DNA of 64,000 nucleotides from an uncultured Acetatifactor sp. (GTDB lineage: Bacteria > Bacillota > Clostridia > Lachnospirales > Lachnospiraceae). The notes under the pieces were generated by a model. The model saw only the letters and a list, made by a program, of their open reading frames with translations. It had not been told where the DNA came from and searched no databases. Shown here piece after piece: positions 27,217-36,446 of this stretch; position 1 is the stretch's first letter; every line of letters starts with the position of its first letter. The stretch spans positions 1 through 64,000 of the forward strand of contig CALWSL010000008.1 of NCBI GenBank assembly GCA_944384205.1, read 5' to 3'. The position numbers were made by a program, and so were the translations under genes.

Positions 27217-28929
27217 TTACTTTCTATTTCCAAGCAGCCCCGCAAAAGGCAAAACAATCATAACCGGATAAAGGTACCTTAGCTGTACCGTCGGTCCCAA
27301 AAGCAGTGTGGCATAATACCCCAGTATCAGCGATAAGGGAAGAAGCATACGATACCTTTTATTCACTGACAGAACCCCTGCCAGAAGCAGGTACAGCCAT
27401 AGAAAGCTCCCCGGCACAAACAGGTATTTCAACACCGGGATATTCAGATAGGCATTGTCGTCCGCCCACTTTTCCAGCTTTTCCCGAAGTCCTTCCCACA
27501 GAGAGTCCTTATAGATGCCCTGGGGATTCAGCTCGGCATCCACCCATCTGGTCTGCACATAGCCAAGTCCCGTGTCTCGTCCGTTTACATTAATCGTGGC
27601 ATGGGTCACATCCGACGGTGAAAGATATCCGGCATTGGTCGCCAGCGCCGCGTTGATAAAATCCCCCGGATATTCCGCAAGCAGTCCCAGATAAGTGGAA
27701 ATAAATTCCTTTGCGCGGTATCTTACCACATAAGTATTGGTGTGACGTTTCACCGGGTCGGAGATGTCCGGACGGTATTCTTTATAGCTTTCATCCAACA
27801 GAAAATCATTGATTAACGCCTTATCTTCCCCGCTCATGGTGTTATCATCCTCCGCAAGCACACCCACGCCGCCGTGATAAATCATGCAGCGTGCCAACTG
27901 CTGAATGGGCATACTCAGCATTTCCCGCTTGTCTCCCTGCCGGGCATCCGTCAGTTCATATACCGCTGAAACCATAATATTTCCCACAAGAAAACCTGCC
28001 AGCGCATAAATCATGAGCCTTCCCCACAGTCTTCGGTTCTTTTTCCCGCGCCACAGCGTCAGCAGCAGAAAGACCAGCAGCACCAGCATAGCGTATTTTC
28101 CGTTATTGCGGAACAATATCATCCCCACTGTACCGACCACAAACAGCGCCGCAGAACGGTTGAAAAAAGATAATGCTTCTCCCTGCAGTAAAAGCACGCA
28201 AAACGACACCATCTGTAACAGGAAAAAGGCGCTGAATATGGTATCCTTAATGGTGCTGATGCTCATATACCAGTGAAAGGGATATATCATGCAGTACACC
28301 AGAACCATAATGATCCAGACCGGTTTCACCTGAAATTTATGCAGCACTGAAATTCCGTAGGCAAACGCTGCCGCCAGAAATACCATCTGCAAGGCTACCA
28401 GAATACCGATTCCCGTATTCACACTGTCAAACATCCCCTCTCCCAGCTCCATTGCCCATTTTAACAGCAGCGTGTGGGCAATGGGATGATGGTCATTGAA
28501 GGTTCCCTCCACAATCTGCGCAAGCTGGACGGTAGTGTCATAGGAGCAGATACCGGGATAATAGGCAAGATATGCCGGCAGCCAGCAAAGCACGATAAAA
28601 GCCATGCCTGCCAGAAAAACCTGCCAGTTCTTCAGATTACGGTTTTCACAGTTTCCAATCTGCCTGCCGCATTTTTCACATACACGCTTCCACAGTCCGC
28701 TCCATTTCCCCTCTGCCTGCGCATACACAAGAAAGCAGATACATCCACCTGCAAGTCCGCCCACAATCAGGGAAAAGGCAAGAATCCCCACAATATAATT
28801 TCCTGTCCATACAATATTGCCCCAAGCTGCTAAATCCTTTTCGGCTTTCCAGAGGAAAGCACACAGGATTCCCATAAAAACAAATATACCGTATCCTTTT
28901 TTCTTAGAAAGTAGCTGTTTTGTATCCAT
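27217..28929 (-). CDS. Polytopic membrane protein, DUF6020-like (glycosyltransferase-like)
   Basis: A 570-residue protein with roughly 12 membrane helices. The segment WLPAYLAYYPGICSYDTTVQLAQI followed by FNDHHPIAHTLLL is the signature of the DUF6020 group, large membrane proteins related to GT-C glycosyltransferases. The Asp of SYD and the HHP pair correspond to the outward catalytic loop. A role in surface polysaccharide or glycolipid assembly is likely, but no substrate can be read. It is divergent from another GT-C-like protein (29088-30719), so they may form a pair. Confidence 0.8.
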   Translation of the reverse strand: MDTKQLLSKKKGYGIFVFMGILCAFLWKAEKDLAAWGNIVWTGNYIVGILAFSLIVGGLAGGCICFLVYAQAEGKWSGLWKRVCEKCGRQIGNCENRNLKNWQVFLAGMAFIVLCWLPAYLAYYPGICSYDTTVQLAQIVEGTFNDHHPIAHTLLLKWAMELGEGMFDSVNTGIGILVALQMVFLAAAFAYGISVLHKFQVKPVWIIMVLVYCMIYPFHWYMSISTIKDTIFSAFFLLQMVSFCVLLLQGEALSFFNRSAALFVVGTVGMILFRNNGKYAMLVLLVFLLLTLWRGKKNRRLWGRLMIYALAGFLVGNIMVSAVYELTDARQGDKREMLSMPIQQLARCMIYHGGVGVLAEDDNTMSGEDKALINDFLLDESYKEYRPDISDPVKRHTNTYVVRYRAKEFISTYLGLLAEYPGDFINAALATNAGYLSPSDVTHATINVNGRDTGLGYVQTRWVDAELNPQGIYKDSLWEGLREKLEKWADDNAYLNIPVLKYLFVPGSFLWLYLLLAGVLSVNKRYRMLLPLSLILGYYATLLLGPTVQLRYLYPVMIVLPFAGLLGNRK

Positions 28930-29087
28930 GCTGATTTTTCCGTTTCTTTCAATTTCCCCAAAGGTCTGACAGTTCCATCATATCATAATTGCTTTCCCCT
29001 AACCACTATTTTTATGAAAAGGGTTATGTTATAATAAGTTATCTTTTTGGTTATGTTTTGAATGACTATGAATTGGAGGCTTTCCTG

Positions 29088-30719
29088 ATGTTGAAACTAT
29101 ATCAATTTTCCAACCGTTCTATAGAAATTATTTCCTTACTGTTTACGGCTATTCTCGCCATATGCGGCTTTGTCTGCACCTGCTACGCGCTGGATATGGA
29201 AACTCAGCTGGTACTGACAAAATGGGATTCTCCTCTGTGGAATCTGTTTGGTATTGCCCTGTTTCTGATTGTGCTGGGACTTCTTACACACCTTGCCGGA
29301 CGAGAACCCGCTTTTTCCAAAAAACTGCTTTTGATTCTGACATCCCTGTGGATTCTGGGTGTGGGCGCCATTTTCATTGTGTTCAGTAAAACGGTTCCCG
29401 CCGCAGACGCCTATTCAGTCTACGATATTGCAAGAATTCTTGCAAATGGAGATACTTCGGTGATTCATCCGACGGATTCCTATCTTTCCTATTATCCACA
29501 GCAGATTGGACTGGTGGCTTTTTATGAACCCCTCATCCGTCTTTGGAATCTGCTGCCTTTTGACCTTCCCGCCTATCATTTTCTGAAAGTAATTTACGTT
29601 TTTTTAGGTGTGGTTATATTTTATTTCCAATATCACACGGTACATTATTTGTTTGAAAATGACAGAACTGACGTCATTTTTATCCTGTTGTCGGCAGCCA
29701 ACCTGCCGTTTCTGATGTATACCTCTTTTGTGTACGGCGAAATTCCTTCTTTTGCCGCCTTAAGTATCGGAATCTACTGCTTTCTGCGGATGCTTCGCGC
29801 GTTATCCGAAACGGAAAACAGACGCAAACGTATCATTTCCAATTTTGTTTTGGCGCTGCTCTTCTTAACCATGAGCGTCCAGCTTAGGAAAAACTCCCTG
29901 ATTCTGATTATTGCTGTCGTCTTGGTAAGTCTCCTGACGTGGTGCAAAAAACGCAGACCCATCCTGCTCATTTTCGCCCTTTTATGCACTGTCTGTTCCG
30001 TAAGCATTCTTCCTCTGATTCAAAAGGGTTACGAGCTTCGCGCCGACAATACGCTGCGTTCCGGTGTGCCTGCCCTGTCCTACTTTGCCATGGGCATGCA
30101 GGAATCCTCCCGGGCAAACGGCTGGTACAACGGGTTTAATTTCAACACGTATCAGGAAAGCAATATGGACACGGAGCTAACCAACCAAAAAAGCCTTGCT
30201 GCCATTGATGAGCGCCTTTCCTATTTTGCCCAACATCCCGGCTATGCCGCAGAATTCTACCTTGGCAAATTTCTTTCCCAGTGGGCGGACGGCACCTATG
30301 CCTGCCGTCAGGCAACTTTGGCAACCTTCGGAGGCAGACAGGAATTTTTCAATGAATTATATGCCGGGAAATACAGTGAAGCGTTTATCTCGTATTGTAA
30401 TGCTTTCCAGAACCTCCTGTATCCGGGGGCTTTCCTTTTTTGTCTGGGAAGCTGTATGAAAAAAATCCGTCCAAAAATGAACGGATTGCCTCTGTATCTG
30501 GGTCTGATTGGTGTATTCGGCGGATTTCTGTTTCACATGCTCTGGGAAGCAAACTCCCGTTATATTTTTCTTTATGGGATGCTTCTGCTTCCCTATGCGG
30601 CAGCGGGCATCGAATGGATTTTGTCGGTTATCAGCAAGGCTCGGGAACAATCTGACGAAACCGCGCCAGCCGCTCCTCAAACTGCCCGTAAAAATCACTC
30701 TCCGTATCATAAGCGGTGA
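29088..30719 (+). CDS. GT-C-like membrane glycosyltransferase
   Basis: A 543-residue protein with about 11-12 membrane helices. The start at 29088 has GGAGG eight bases upstream. The first outside loop carries the acidic stretch PAADAYSVYDIARIL, followed by SYLSYYPQQIGLVAFYEPL, as in the GT39/PMT-like group that uses polyprenyl-phosphate sugars. Divergent from the DUF6020-like gene. Its last 89 bp overlap the 3' end of the convergent cysteine-cluster gene. The soluble tail after about residue 515 is Ala/Pro-rich and may be non-essential. Confidence 0.8.
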   Translation: MLKLYQFSNRSIEIISLLFTAILAICGFVCTCYALDMETQLVLTKWDSPLWNLFGIALFLIVLGLLTHLAGREPAFSKKLLLILTSLWILGVGAIFIVFSKTVPAADAYSVYDIARILANGDTSVIHPTDSYLSYYPQQIGLVAFYEPLIRLWNLLPFDLPAYHFLKVIYVFLGVVIFYFQYHTVHYLFENDRTDVIFILLSAANLPFLMYTSFVYGEIPSFAALSIGIYCFLRMLRALSETENRRKRIISNFVLALLFLTMSVQLRKNSLILIIAVVLVSLLTWCKKRRPILLIFALLCTVCSVSILPLIQKGYELRADNTLRSGVPALSYFAMGMQESSRANGWYNGFNFNTYQESNMDTELTNQKSLAAIDERLSYFAQHPGYAAEFYLGKFLSQWADGTYACRQATLATFGGRQEFFNELYAGKYSEAFISYCNAFQNLLYPGAFLFCLGSCMKKIRPKMNGLPLYLGLIGVFGGFLFHMLWEANSRYIFLYGMLLLPYAAAGIEWILSVISKAREQSDETAPAAPQTARKNHSPYHKR

Positions 30720-31299
30720 CATAAAAGGTATTCAGCAAAAACAGATTCAGATTCTTGCGGAATTCATCTTCCTCACTGCCGTTTACCAGCTCTTCCGCCT
30801 GATTTAACAGGTAGTGCCATGTATTGAGAAACGCTTGATTTTTCGGCAAGTCCGGTGTGTCAATCCATTTGCTGACCTTGATTTTGGTATGGGGTCTGGT
30901 ACATTCCCCTGTCTGTAAAAAATATTGAAAGGAACCGTTCTCATAATATCTTCCCAGGGGAAACAGCCTGCAAATGCCGGGGCGGAATGCGTGTATGCTG
31001 CAGAGCCCCTCTTCGTTTAAGAACAAACAGGCTTCCTCCGCACCCGTCATGCGCAGATTAGGGAGAATCACTCCGTCCACTACATTTAACTCTATGGCAG
31101 TGCCTATCAGCTCCTGAAATTCTTTTCCCAAGCCTTTTGTCAGATGATACACATCCAAAGGGTCCAAAATAATGGAATTCCCCATGCCGCGGCAGCACTG
31201 GGAACACCCCTCACAGCCATGACAGTCTGCTTTTACCATATCATTTAAACCATATAATCTGCCATCGGATATCTCCTCCAGACTGACATTCCTTTTCAT
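30631..31299 (-). CDS. YkgJ-type cysteine-cluster protein
   Basis: A 222-residue protein of the YkgJ/CxxCxxCC family. Two Cys groups are seen: CHGCEGCSQCC (about 25-35) and CLFLNEEGLCSIHAFRPGICRLFP (about 90-115). They probably bind zinc or an Fe-S cluster. The family is widespread and its role is not known. Its C-terminal 29 residues are encoded antisense to the end of the membrane glycosyltransferase gene. The YbaK-type gene lies 12 bp upstream in the same direction. Confidence 0.88.
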   Translation of the reverse strand: MKRNVSLEEISDGRLYGLNDMVKADCHGCEGCSQCCRGMGNSIILDPLDVYHLTKGLGKEFQELIGTAIELNVVDGVILPNLRMTGAEEACLFLNEEGLCSIHAFRPGICRLFPLGRYYENGSFQYFLQTGECTRPHTKIKVSKWIDTPDLPKNQAFLNTWHYLLNQAEELVNGSEEDEFRKNLNLFLLNTFYVTAYDTESDFYGQFEERLARFRQIVPEPC

Positions 31300-31311
31300 T
31301 GTTTGCCCCTC

Positions 31312-31797
31312 CTATGCTTTTATAATATCGGCATATTCCGCTCCGGCGGCTTTGCGCAAATCATCGGGTGCAAGCTCAATCTGGGAGCCGATTTTTCCGC
31401 CGCTTACAATAATGGCGGACTGGTTCTGCGCCGTGCTGTCGATGCGGGTGACATACTGCTTCTTCATGCCAACGGCAGTGCAGCCGCCCCGGATATACCC
31501 CGTCACGGCATTGATATCTTTTACGTGTATCATTTCCACACTCTTCTCTCCCACGGACTTCGCCGCCTTTTTCATATCCAATTCCTCTGCAATGGGAATC
31601 ACGAACACAAAATAATTTTTGCTGTTGCCCTGGGTTACCAGAGTCTTGTAAACCTTTTCATAGGGCAGGGACAACTTGTCCGCTATCTGCAAGCCGTCAA
31701 TAAATTCATCACATTCATAGGTATAATGGGTAAACGGAATCTTCATGGACTCCAAAATGCGCATGGCATTTGTTTTTACTTCCTTCTGCTTTGCCAT
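31312..31797 (-). CDS. ybaK: Cys-tRNA(Pro)/Cys-tRNA(Cys) deacylase, YbaK/EbsC
   Basis: A 161-residue trans-editing factor that removes cysteine from mischarged tRNA(Pro). The family features are MRILESMKIPFTHYTYECDEF, the conserved Lys in YEKVYKTLVT, the catalytic-site GYIRGGCTAVGMKKQY and ISGGKIG-like VSGGKIGSQIEL. Length is typical. First gene of the pair with the cysteine-cluster gene. Confidence 0.93.
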   Translation of the reverse strand: MAKQKEVKTNAMRILESMKIPFTHYTYECDEFIDGLQIADKLSLPYEKVYKTLVTQGNSKNYFVFVIPIAEELDMKKAAKSVGEKSVEMIHVKDINAVTGYIRGGCTAVGMKKQYVTRIDSTAQNQSAIIVSGGKIGSQIELAPDDLRKAAGAEYADIIKA

Positions 31798-31921
31798 AGT
31801 TACTCCTTTTGTGCCGCTACAGGCACCTTTTGTCTGCTTCTAAGTATACACCAGATGAAAAGGATACGCAAAGCGGAAATCCGTTTTCTTCTCTGTATTA
31901 TTTCTTGTTTTTCAAAAAAGA

Positions 31922-31949
31922 TTGACAATTTGTTTTTTCGGCGTATAAT
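31922..31949 (+). promoter_or_regulatory. Strong promoter ahead of a short leader ORF
   Basis: TTGACA (31922-31927), 16-bp spacer, TATAAT (31944-31949): both hexamers match consensus. The transcript would start near 31956 and lead into the 47-codon ORF, the hairpin at 32191 and the GNAT gene. Confidence 0.8.
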
Positions 31950-32016
31950 AACAAAAAAATAAGATTAGCTTTGCGCAAGGTTTCTTAAAATGATTTTTCA
32001 GAAAGGAGACACAGAG

Positions 32017-32160
32017 ATGAAACAGTTCATTGGTACGATGCAACATTCCATGCCATACGTCTTTTCTTACCCAAACGTCCCCATGGACTTTGGTTTTGTT
32101 TCCGCACCCGAAACTTTATCCCTCTCTATACAGTCTCCGCCTTTTATTCCTGCCATATAA
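32017..32160 (+). CDS. 47-residue ORF, possible leader peptide of the GNAT gene
   Basis: A short ORF with a good AGAAAGGAG site eight bases before its ATG and a consensus promoter upstream. The peptide begins MKQFIGTMQHSMPYVFSYP and ends FIPAI; it is rich in Pro and aromatic residues, and I do not recognise it. It is followed after 30 nt by a terminator-like hairpin and then by the acetyltransferase gene. That order (promoter, short ORF, terminator, resistance-type enzyme) is what is seen for ribosome-mediated attenuation. It may instead be an independent small protein. Confidence 0.5.
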   Translation: MKQFIGTMQHSMPYVFSYPNVPMDFGFVSAPETLSLSIQSPPFIPAI

Positions 32161-32190
32161 TTTGCATATGGTGAGTTTATCGTACTTTCC

Positions 32191-32233
32191 GCCGGTGCCT
32201 GTATAGAAATATATGGGAACCGGTTATTTTTTT
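32191..32233 (+). terminator. Terminator or attenuator between short ORF and GNAT
   Basis: Stem GCCGGT (32191-32196)/ACCGGT (32219-32224), then CCTGTATA (32198-32205)/TATATGGG region (32210-32217) with a GAAA tetraloop, followed by a U-rich TTATTTTTTT. An alternative pairing TGCCTG (32196-32201) with CAGGCA (32235-32240) would break the stem. Confidence 0.7.
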
Positions 32234-32306
32234 GCAGGCAATAAAAATTATTGCAGCTGCAAAAACGTTTGTGAACACTATAAAGAAAGAATGTGAGGGA
32301 AATAAT

Positions 32307-32852
32307 ATGATAACACCTATCCTAGAAACGGAACGTTTGATTTTACGCCTTTTAACCGTAGCCGATGCCGATGAAGCATTCAAAAACTGGACCAGCGATC
32401 CCGATGTCGCCAAATTTATGAGATGGAATACCCATGAGAATGTGGATGTCACAAGGGAATGGCTGACACTTATTGAACAGAATACTGCTTCCGATACCTC
32501 CTATGACTGGGGGTTTGTCCGAAAGTCAGACAACAAGCTGATTGGAAGCGGCGGGCTCTATTACAATGAACGGCACAAGGGTTTTGAAATCGGCTACAAC
32601 ATTATGAAAGACTGCTGGCATCAGGGGTACACCTCCGAAGCCGCTGCCGCTATGGTAGCATTTGCCTTTCAGACCTTGAAGGAAACAACGCTTTACGCCT
32701 GTCACGCCAAGGAAAATCCCAATTCCGGAAAGGTCATGGAAAAAGTAGGGTTCCATTACGTTCAGGATGGACATTATGACAGCTTTGATAACCAAAGACA
32801 TTACGAGACACGGGAATATGTTTTGGAAGCCGGTGAATTTATTCGCCGATAA
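32307..32852 (+). CDS. GNAT acetyltransferase (RimJ/RimL-like)
   Basis: A 181-residue N-acetyltransferase that would use acetyl-CoA on an amino group. It opens with ILETERLILRLLTVADAD, the standard RimJ/RimL start, has GFEIGYNIMKDCWHQGYTSEAAAAMVAFAF (acetyl-CoA loop WxxGYxxEA) and the C-terminal NPNSGKVMEKVGF. GAGGGA lies six bases before the ATG at 32307. It follows the short ORF and the terminator hairpin. The substrate (protein N-terminus or a small molecule) cannot be told. Confidence 0.92.
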   Translation: MITPILETERLILRLLTVADADEAFKNWTSDPDVAKFMRWNTHENVDVTREWLTLIEQNTASDTSYDWGFVRKSDNKLIGSGGLYYNERHKGFEIGYNIMKDCWHQGYTSEAAAAMVAFAFQTLKETTLYACHAKENPNSGKVMEKVGFHYVQDGHYDSFDNQRHYETREYVLEAGEFIRR

Positions 32853-32931
32853 ACAGCAAAGCGGAAAGTGTATAAACATGGTGACTGCCGCGCTCAGTAT
32901 TTTTCCATTATTGATGCGGCAGCCCATTTCC

Positions 32932-35298
32932 TTATTGTATCTCATCCAGATAAAGCTGCGCACGGTTCTGCACGACATCCAGTACCTCTTTCGCAGTCCT
33001 GCTTCCCGAGCTGTAGCCATCCAGTTCCTCCTCTATCACAGACATTAATTTTTCTGATTTTGTTCCCATAGGGCGCGCTGTCAGAAACATCTCACGAAGC
33101 CTGTCAATATCTTTATCCGTGAGCGCTACCTGCTGATAGGCAAACTCACCGATATAGCTCAGTCCTTCCGGCTTCTCATCCTCTTCCCGGAGATAATCAA
33201 AAAACTGCTCCAAGGCTTCCCTTTGTACCGGGAATCCGCTGTGGTCCTTTGACGCTTCTTCCGCCATCTCTTTCTGTACTTCTTCTGACAGCAGATATTT
33301 CAGAAATTCTACTGCACCGTCCACATCGGAACACGCTTGATTCACCGCAAAAGAATCCCCATAGATTAGGTGTCCGCTTCCTCCATCTTCCGTTGGAAAA
33401 CCAATATAGACCTCCCTTTTCTGAAACACTGCCGTAGCAATCTGAATGGGATTATAGCCATATAAATTCAATACATAGGTCAACACTTCCCCGTCTGCAA
33501 TCCGTTGTTCTACATTGCTGTAAGTACTCTCTTTGTCTGCATATTTTGCAGCAAACTCCAACAGTTGTACTGCCTCATCACTGTTCAGATAACTTTTTTT
33601 CTGTTCCCAGTCCACAAGACTCGCATTACCTTCCGATATTAAACCCAGCTTATAGAACAAACCTGCTTCATTTTCCATACCGGCAAAGGAAACCGCACCA
33701 CTTTCTTCCATACATTTCATCGCTTCCTGCAGAGTCCAGCTGGTCCGTTCTCCCACCACATCCGCACTGGCAACCAGAGTGTTAATACCACAACTGTACG
33801 GAACGGCACACAGCTTTCCATCCACCTGTCCCACCTGCCATACCGACGGCAGCACTATATCCTCATACTCTGTGAAATATTCTGACAGATCCAGCAAATA
33901 TCCTCGCTGCGCACCGGCTTCTACATCAATTGCATTTTGCGCAGCTAACAAATCAGGACCTTTTCCTGCTGCAAGCTCTGCCTGTATTCTGGTTCTGAAA
34001 TCCTCATAGTCCTCCCCGTCTTCCACCGTGCGCAATACAATCTGATACTCTTCGCTCTGTTTATTAAAATCAACTATTGCCTGTTTCAAAAAAAAACCCG
34101 CAAATGTGGTAGCTAGTTCCAACACCTTTTTCTCTGCCTGTTCGTCCCGTACCCCAGTATCCTCCCTCATCTCCCACAGAACATATTCCTGTTCCGCATT
34201 CTGAAACAGCAACAGCAATTTTCCTTCCGTACTTATACAGAATCCCTGTAAAATAAACATATCCAAATAATAATCATTTTTATAACTGTCAAATAACAAC
34301 TCCATAGATTGGTTATCTAACGAAAACTGCCATAGTCCGTTTGTATTCCACAGATATCCTTCTGTTTCTGAACAGAAGACAACCTTATCCAGATACGACA
34401 TACCGGTATCCTCCGCCGTAAATATCAGTTTCCCATCTTCTGACCAGATACTGAAGCCACTGCTTCCCATGGAAATGTTCCCTGAACTCAAAATAACACC
34501 GTTTTCATCGCAGCCACACAGATAGGTCTCTCCGGAAAAAGGATTTACGATTGGCTGCCATACATAGCCTTCCTTGATATCGGGCGCTGCTTCCATCATC
34601 CTATATTCTTTATCTAAATAACTGGAGCTAAACGCAATTTCTCCGCTCACTGCATCAAAATCCATATAAAGAACGTAATTTTCCAATCCCTCTCCCATAT
34701 GCAGTTTATTAATGGTTCTCCCACTTCCCTGTTCGGGTATCCATTCCCCATCAATCCGAGTAGCCGAATATCCTTCCGCTATCGACCATTTTCCGATATA
34801 ATCATTGTCGCTTCCCCGAAGCAACACATAAATGGTTCCATCTTCAGATAAACAGCGGGTCAGCGTATAACTTGAACTGACGCTTTCTTCTGTCACCCAC
34901 TCTTCCAGTGCAATAGAATGATTCACCCATTGGGTATAAGGAGCTTGCAGAGTTTGCACACAACATACAGAATATTCCAAGTCCTCAGGAGACGAGCTGA
35001 TTGTCAGAAAACGATAGACAGTTTCTTCTGCAATTCCCCACATTTCATCAGACACAACACTTTCTTCCAAAATCATATCGCCTAATGCCGCATCTGCATC
35101 CGGCAGCTTGATTTTATCCGCAATCCATTCCTTTGTCTGTTCTTCTTCCCTGCTTTCTACTGCATCTGCGTTTTCTGCTCCCTGTATGCTCTGAATTTTC
35201 TCATCTGTTTTTGTCTCTTTACTTACAATCGCATCGGTGCCGCATGCGCTTAATAACAGACAAATTATCACAAAAACAGATATCCATCGTTTCTTCAT
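32932..35298 (-). CDS. Extracellular solute-binding lipoprotein, extended
   Basis: A 788-residue lipoprotein. Lipobox LSAC with Cys19 after a basic start (MKKRW). The C-terminal 400 residues or so are a family 1 ABC solute-binding fold (DFNKQSEEYQIVLRTVEDGEDY, GPDLLAAQNAIDV, VPYSCGINTLVAS, YGDSFAVNQACSD). The part from about 60 to 380 is extra; its repeated beta-rich units (several DGTIYVLLRG-, EDGKLIFTAEDTGMSYL- and NGLWQFSLDN-like stretches) suggest a propeller. No permease or ATPase gene is near, so it may serve signalling or work with a remote transporter. Confidence 0.85.
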   Translation of the reverse strand: MKKRWISVFVIICLLLSACGTDAIVSKETKTDEKIQSIQGAENADAVESREEEQTKEWIADKIKLPDADAALGDMILEESVVSDEMWGIAEETVYRFLTISSSPEDLEYSVCCVQTLQAPYTQWVNHSIALEEWVTEESVSSSYTLTRCLSEDGTIYVLLRGSDNDYIGKWSIAEGYSATRIDGEWIPEQGSGRTINKLHMGEGLENYVLYMDFDAVSGEIAFSSSYLDKEYRMMEAAPDIKEGYVWQPIVNPFSGETYLCGCDENGVILSSGNISMGSSGFSIWSEDGKLIFTAEDTGMSYLDKVVFCSETEGYLWNTNGLWQFSLDNQSMELLFDSYKNDYYLDMFILQGFCISTEGKLLLLFQNAEQEYVLWEMREDTGVRDEQAEKKVLELATTFAGFFLKQAIVDFNKQSEEYQIVLRTVEDGEDYEDFRTRIQAELAAGKGPDLLAAQNAIDVEAGAQRGYLLDLSEYFTEYEDIVLPSVWQVGQVDGKLCAVPYSCGINTLVASADVVGERTSWTLQEAMKCMEESGAVSFAGMENEAGLFYKLGLISEGNASLVDWEQKKSYLNSDEAVQLLEFAAKYADKESTYSNVEQRIADGEVLTYVLNLYGYNPIQIATAVFQKREVYIGFPTEDGGSGHLIYGDSFAVNQACSDVDGAVEFLKYLLSEEVQKEMAEEASKDHSGFPVQREALEQFFDYLREEDEKPEGLSYIGEFAYQQVALTDKDIDRLREMFLTARPMGTKSEKLMSVIEEELDGYSSGSRTAKEVLDVVQNRAQLYLDEIQ

Positions 35299-35334
35299 AT
35301 CAGTTGTCTCCTACGTATGTATTATGCCAGATTT

Positions 35335-35545
35335 CTATTGCGGAACATGTATTTCGTATTTAAATGTTCGTGGTTGAGCTATAAGTATGCCACATTGAGT
35401 ACAATATGCGTCATATACATTATAATAATGTTGAATTTCTTCTTTCTCCTGTATGATTACATTGTGCCTGTGCGGTCAGCACACTGCCGCACAGCAAAAC
35501 CACCATAAACATCATTACAGCTAATTTCTTTATTTTGTTTTTCAT
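35335..35545 (-). pseudogene. Small secreted Cys/His protein, frameshifted
   Basis: From ATG 35545 (GGAG site eight bases upstream) a clear signal peptide is read: KNKIKKLAVMMFMVVLLCG, cleavage near AQA. It continues CNHTGERR and stops at 35420 after 41 residues. One base shifted near GGAGAAAGAAGAA, the frame goes on as EEIQHYYNVYDAYCTQCGILI to a TAG at 35335. The joined product would have C-x-H and C-x-x-C, as in small secreted metal-binding-like proteins of Clostridia. The A-rich stretch is a likely slippage site. Alternatively, the 41-residue product is the true gene. Confidence 0.5.
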
Positions 35546-36026
35546 ATTCGTTTCTCCTTTTTTATGATTTTGTTGTGTGCTTTGTTATTCATCTTGCCGT
35601 ATCTCTGTATAAGATAATTTTGTAAGACCGGGCACCATTTTAGCACCACAAATAAGACGATACACATAGCGTAGAGCGATATTACCACATCCGCAAAGGC
35701 AGTTTAGGGCTACTTTGTTTTACGCTATTATGTTGTGCATTAAAAGTTTAATAAGCCTTGCAAACAAAGGATTTATAGGCACAAAGCTGATAGAGCAAAG
35801 CGCTTATACCTTTTCCTACGAAAATACCATTTAACTGCGTAACATTTCAAAGAAAAATGCTATCCGTTTAGATTATCTATTCCTTTCCGTTCCTCTGTGA
35901 AAAGTTTCATAGCAAGCATAGGAAAGGGGTACCCTTTCCGTAAAAATCATTCGTTTCTGTATACGATAGTTACGGCGATTTTTACTTGTGGGGAATATCC
36001 CAAGCCCCTACACAAACTCGGATTTG
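35546..36026. other. Intergenic region without a gene
   Basis: No convincing ORF. It holds a 19-nt palindrome GGAAAGGGGTACCCTTTCC (35931-35949) and one copy of the 12-bp CGGGCACCATTT (35629-35640), repeated at 36726-36737. It may be remnant mobile DNA; nothing else is recognised. Confidence 0.4.
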
Positions 36027-36446
36027 TTAAATTCCTTTAATCAAAAACATTTCCATTGGTTGTTCATACTCTGGAACATCTATGACAAAACCACCACAAT
36101 CTTTATAGCCTAATTTTCTATAAAAATGTTGTGCTTCTTCATCGACCTGCGTAGATGTCAAAAGCATACCATATCCTTGCGATTTCATATCAACTTCCCA
36201 ATGCTCCATAAGTTTTTTTCCATAACCTTTACCTTGATAGTTCCAATCAATAAATAGCATTGTACAAAATGGTGTGTTATCCCAAAAAAGATTGTATCTT
36301 AACAATCCAATTTGTTTATTATCATCTAATAAAATATATCCTCTTCTATTGCTGACTTTGTTGTCAAATTCTTGTTCTGGCAAATGCTTATCAAGACTAT
36401 ACCAAAATTCTTTATCTTCCGACTGAACATATCTAATTTCTATCAT
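36027..36446 (-). CDS. GNAT acetyltransferase
   Basis: A 139-residue N-acetyltransferase. MIEIRYVQSEDKEFWYSLDKHL is the usual start; the acetyl-CoA loop is DWNYQGKGYGKKLMEHWE (Q/RxxGxG), and the last motif is EEAQHFYRKLGYKDCGG. The ATG at 36446 is chosen for the family start and the AAGG upstream; an in-frame ATG lies far upstream in non-conserved sequence. The gene is more AT-rich than its neighbours and stands alone between long non-coding stretches with a 12-bp direct repeat at either side, so it may be acquired. Confidence 0.88.
   Translation of the reverse strand: MIEIRYVQSEDKEFWYSLDKHLPEQEFDNKVSNRRGYILLDDNKQIGLLRYNLFWDNTPFCTMLFIDWNYQGKGYGKKLMEHWEVDMKSQGYGMLLTSTQVDEEAQHFYRKLGYKDCGGFVIDVPEYEQPMEMFLIKGI

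Noticed and set aside
31303..31962. A 219-codon plus-strand open frame
   Set aside because: Antisense to the YbaK gene; Cys- and Phe-rich product without recognisable features.
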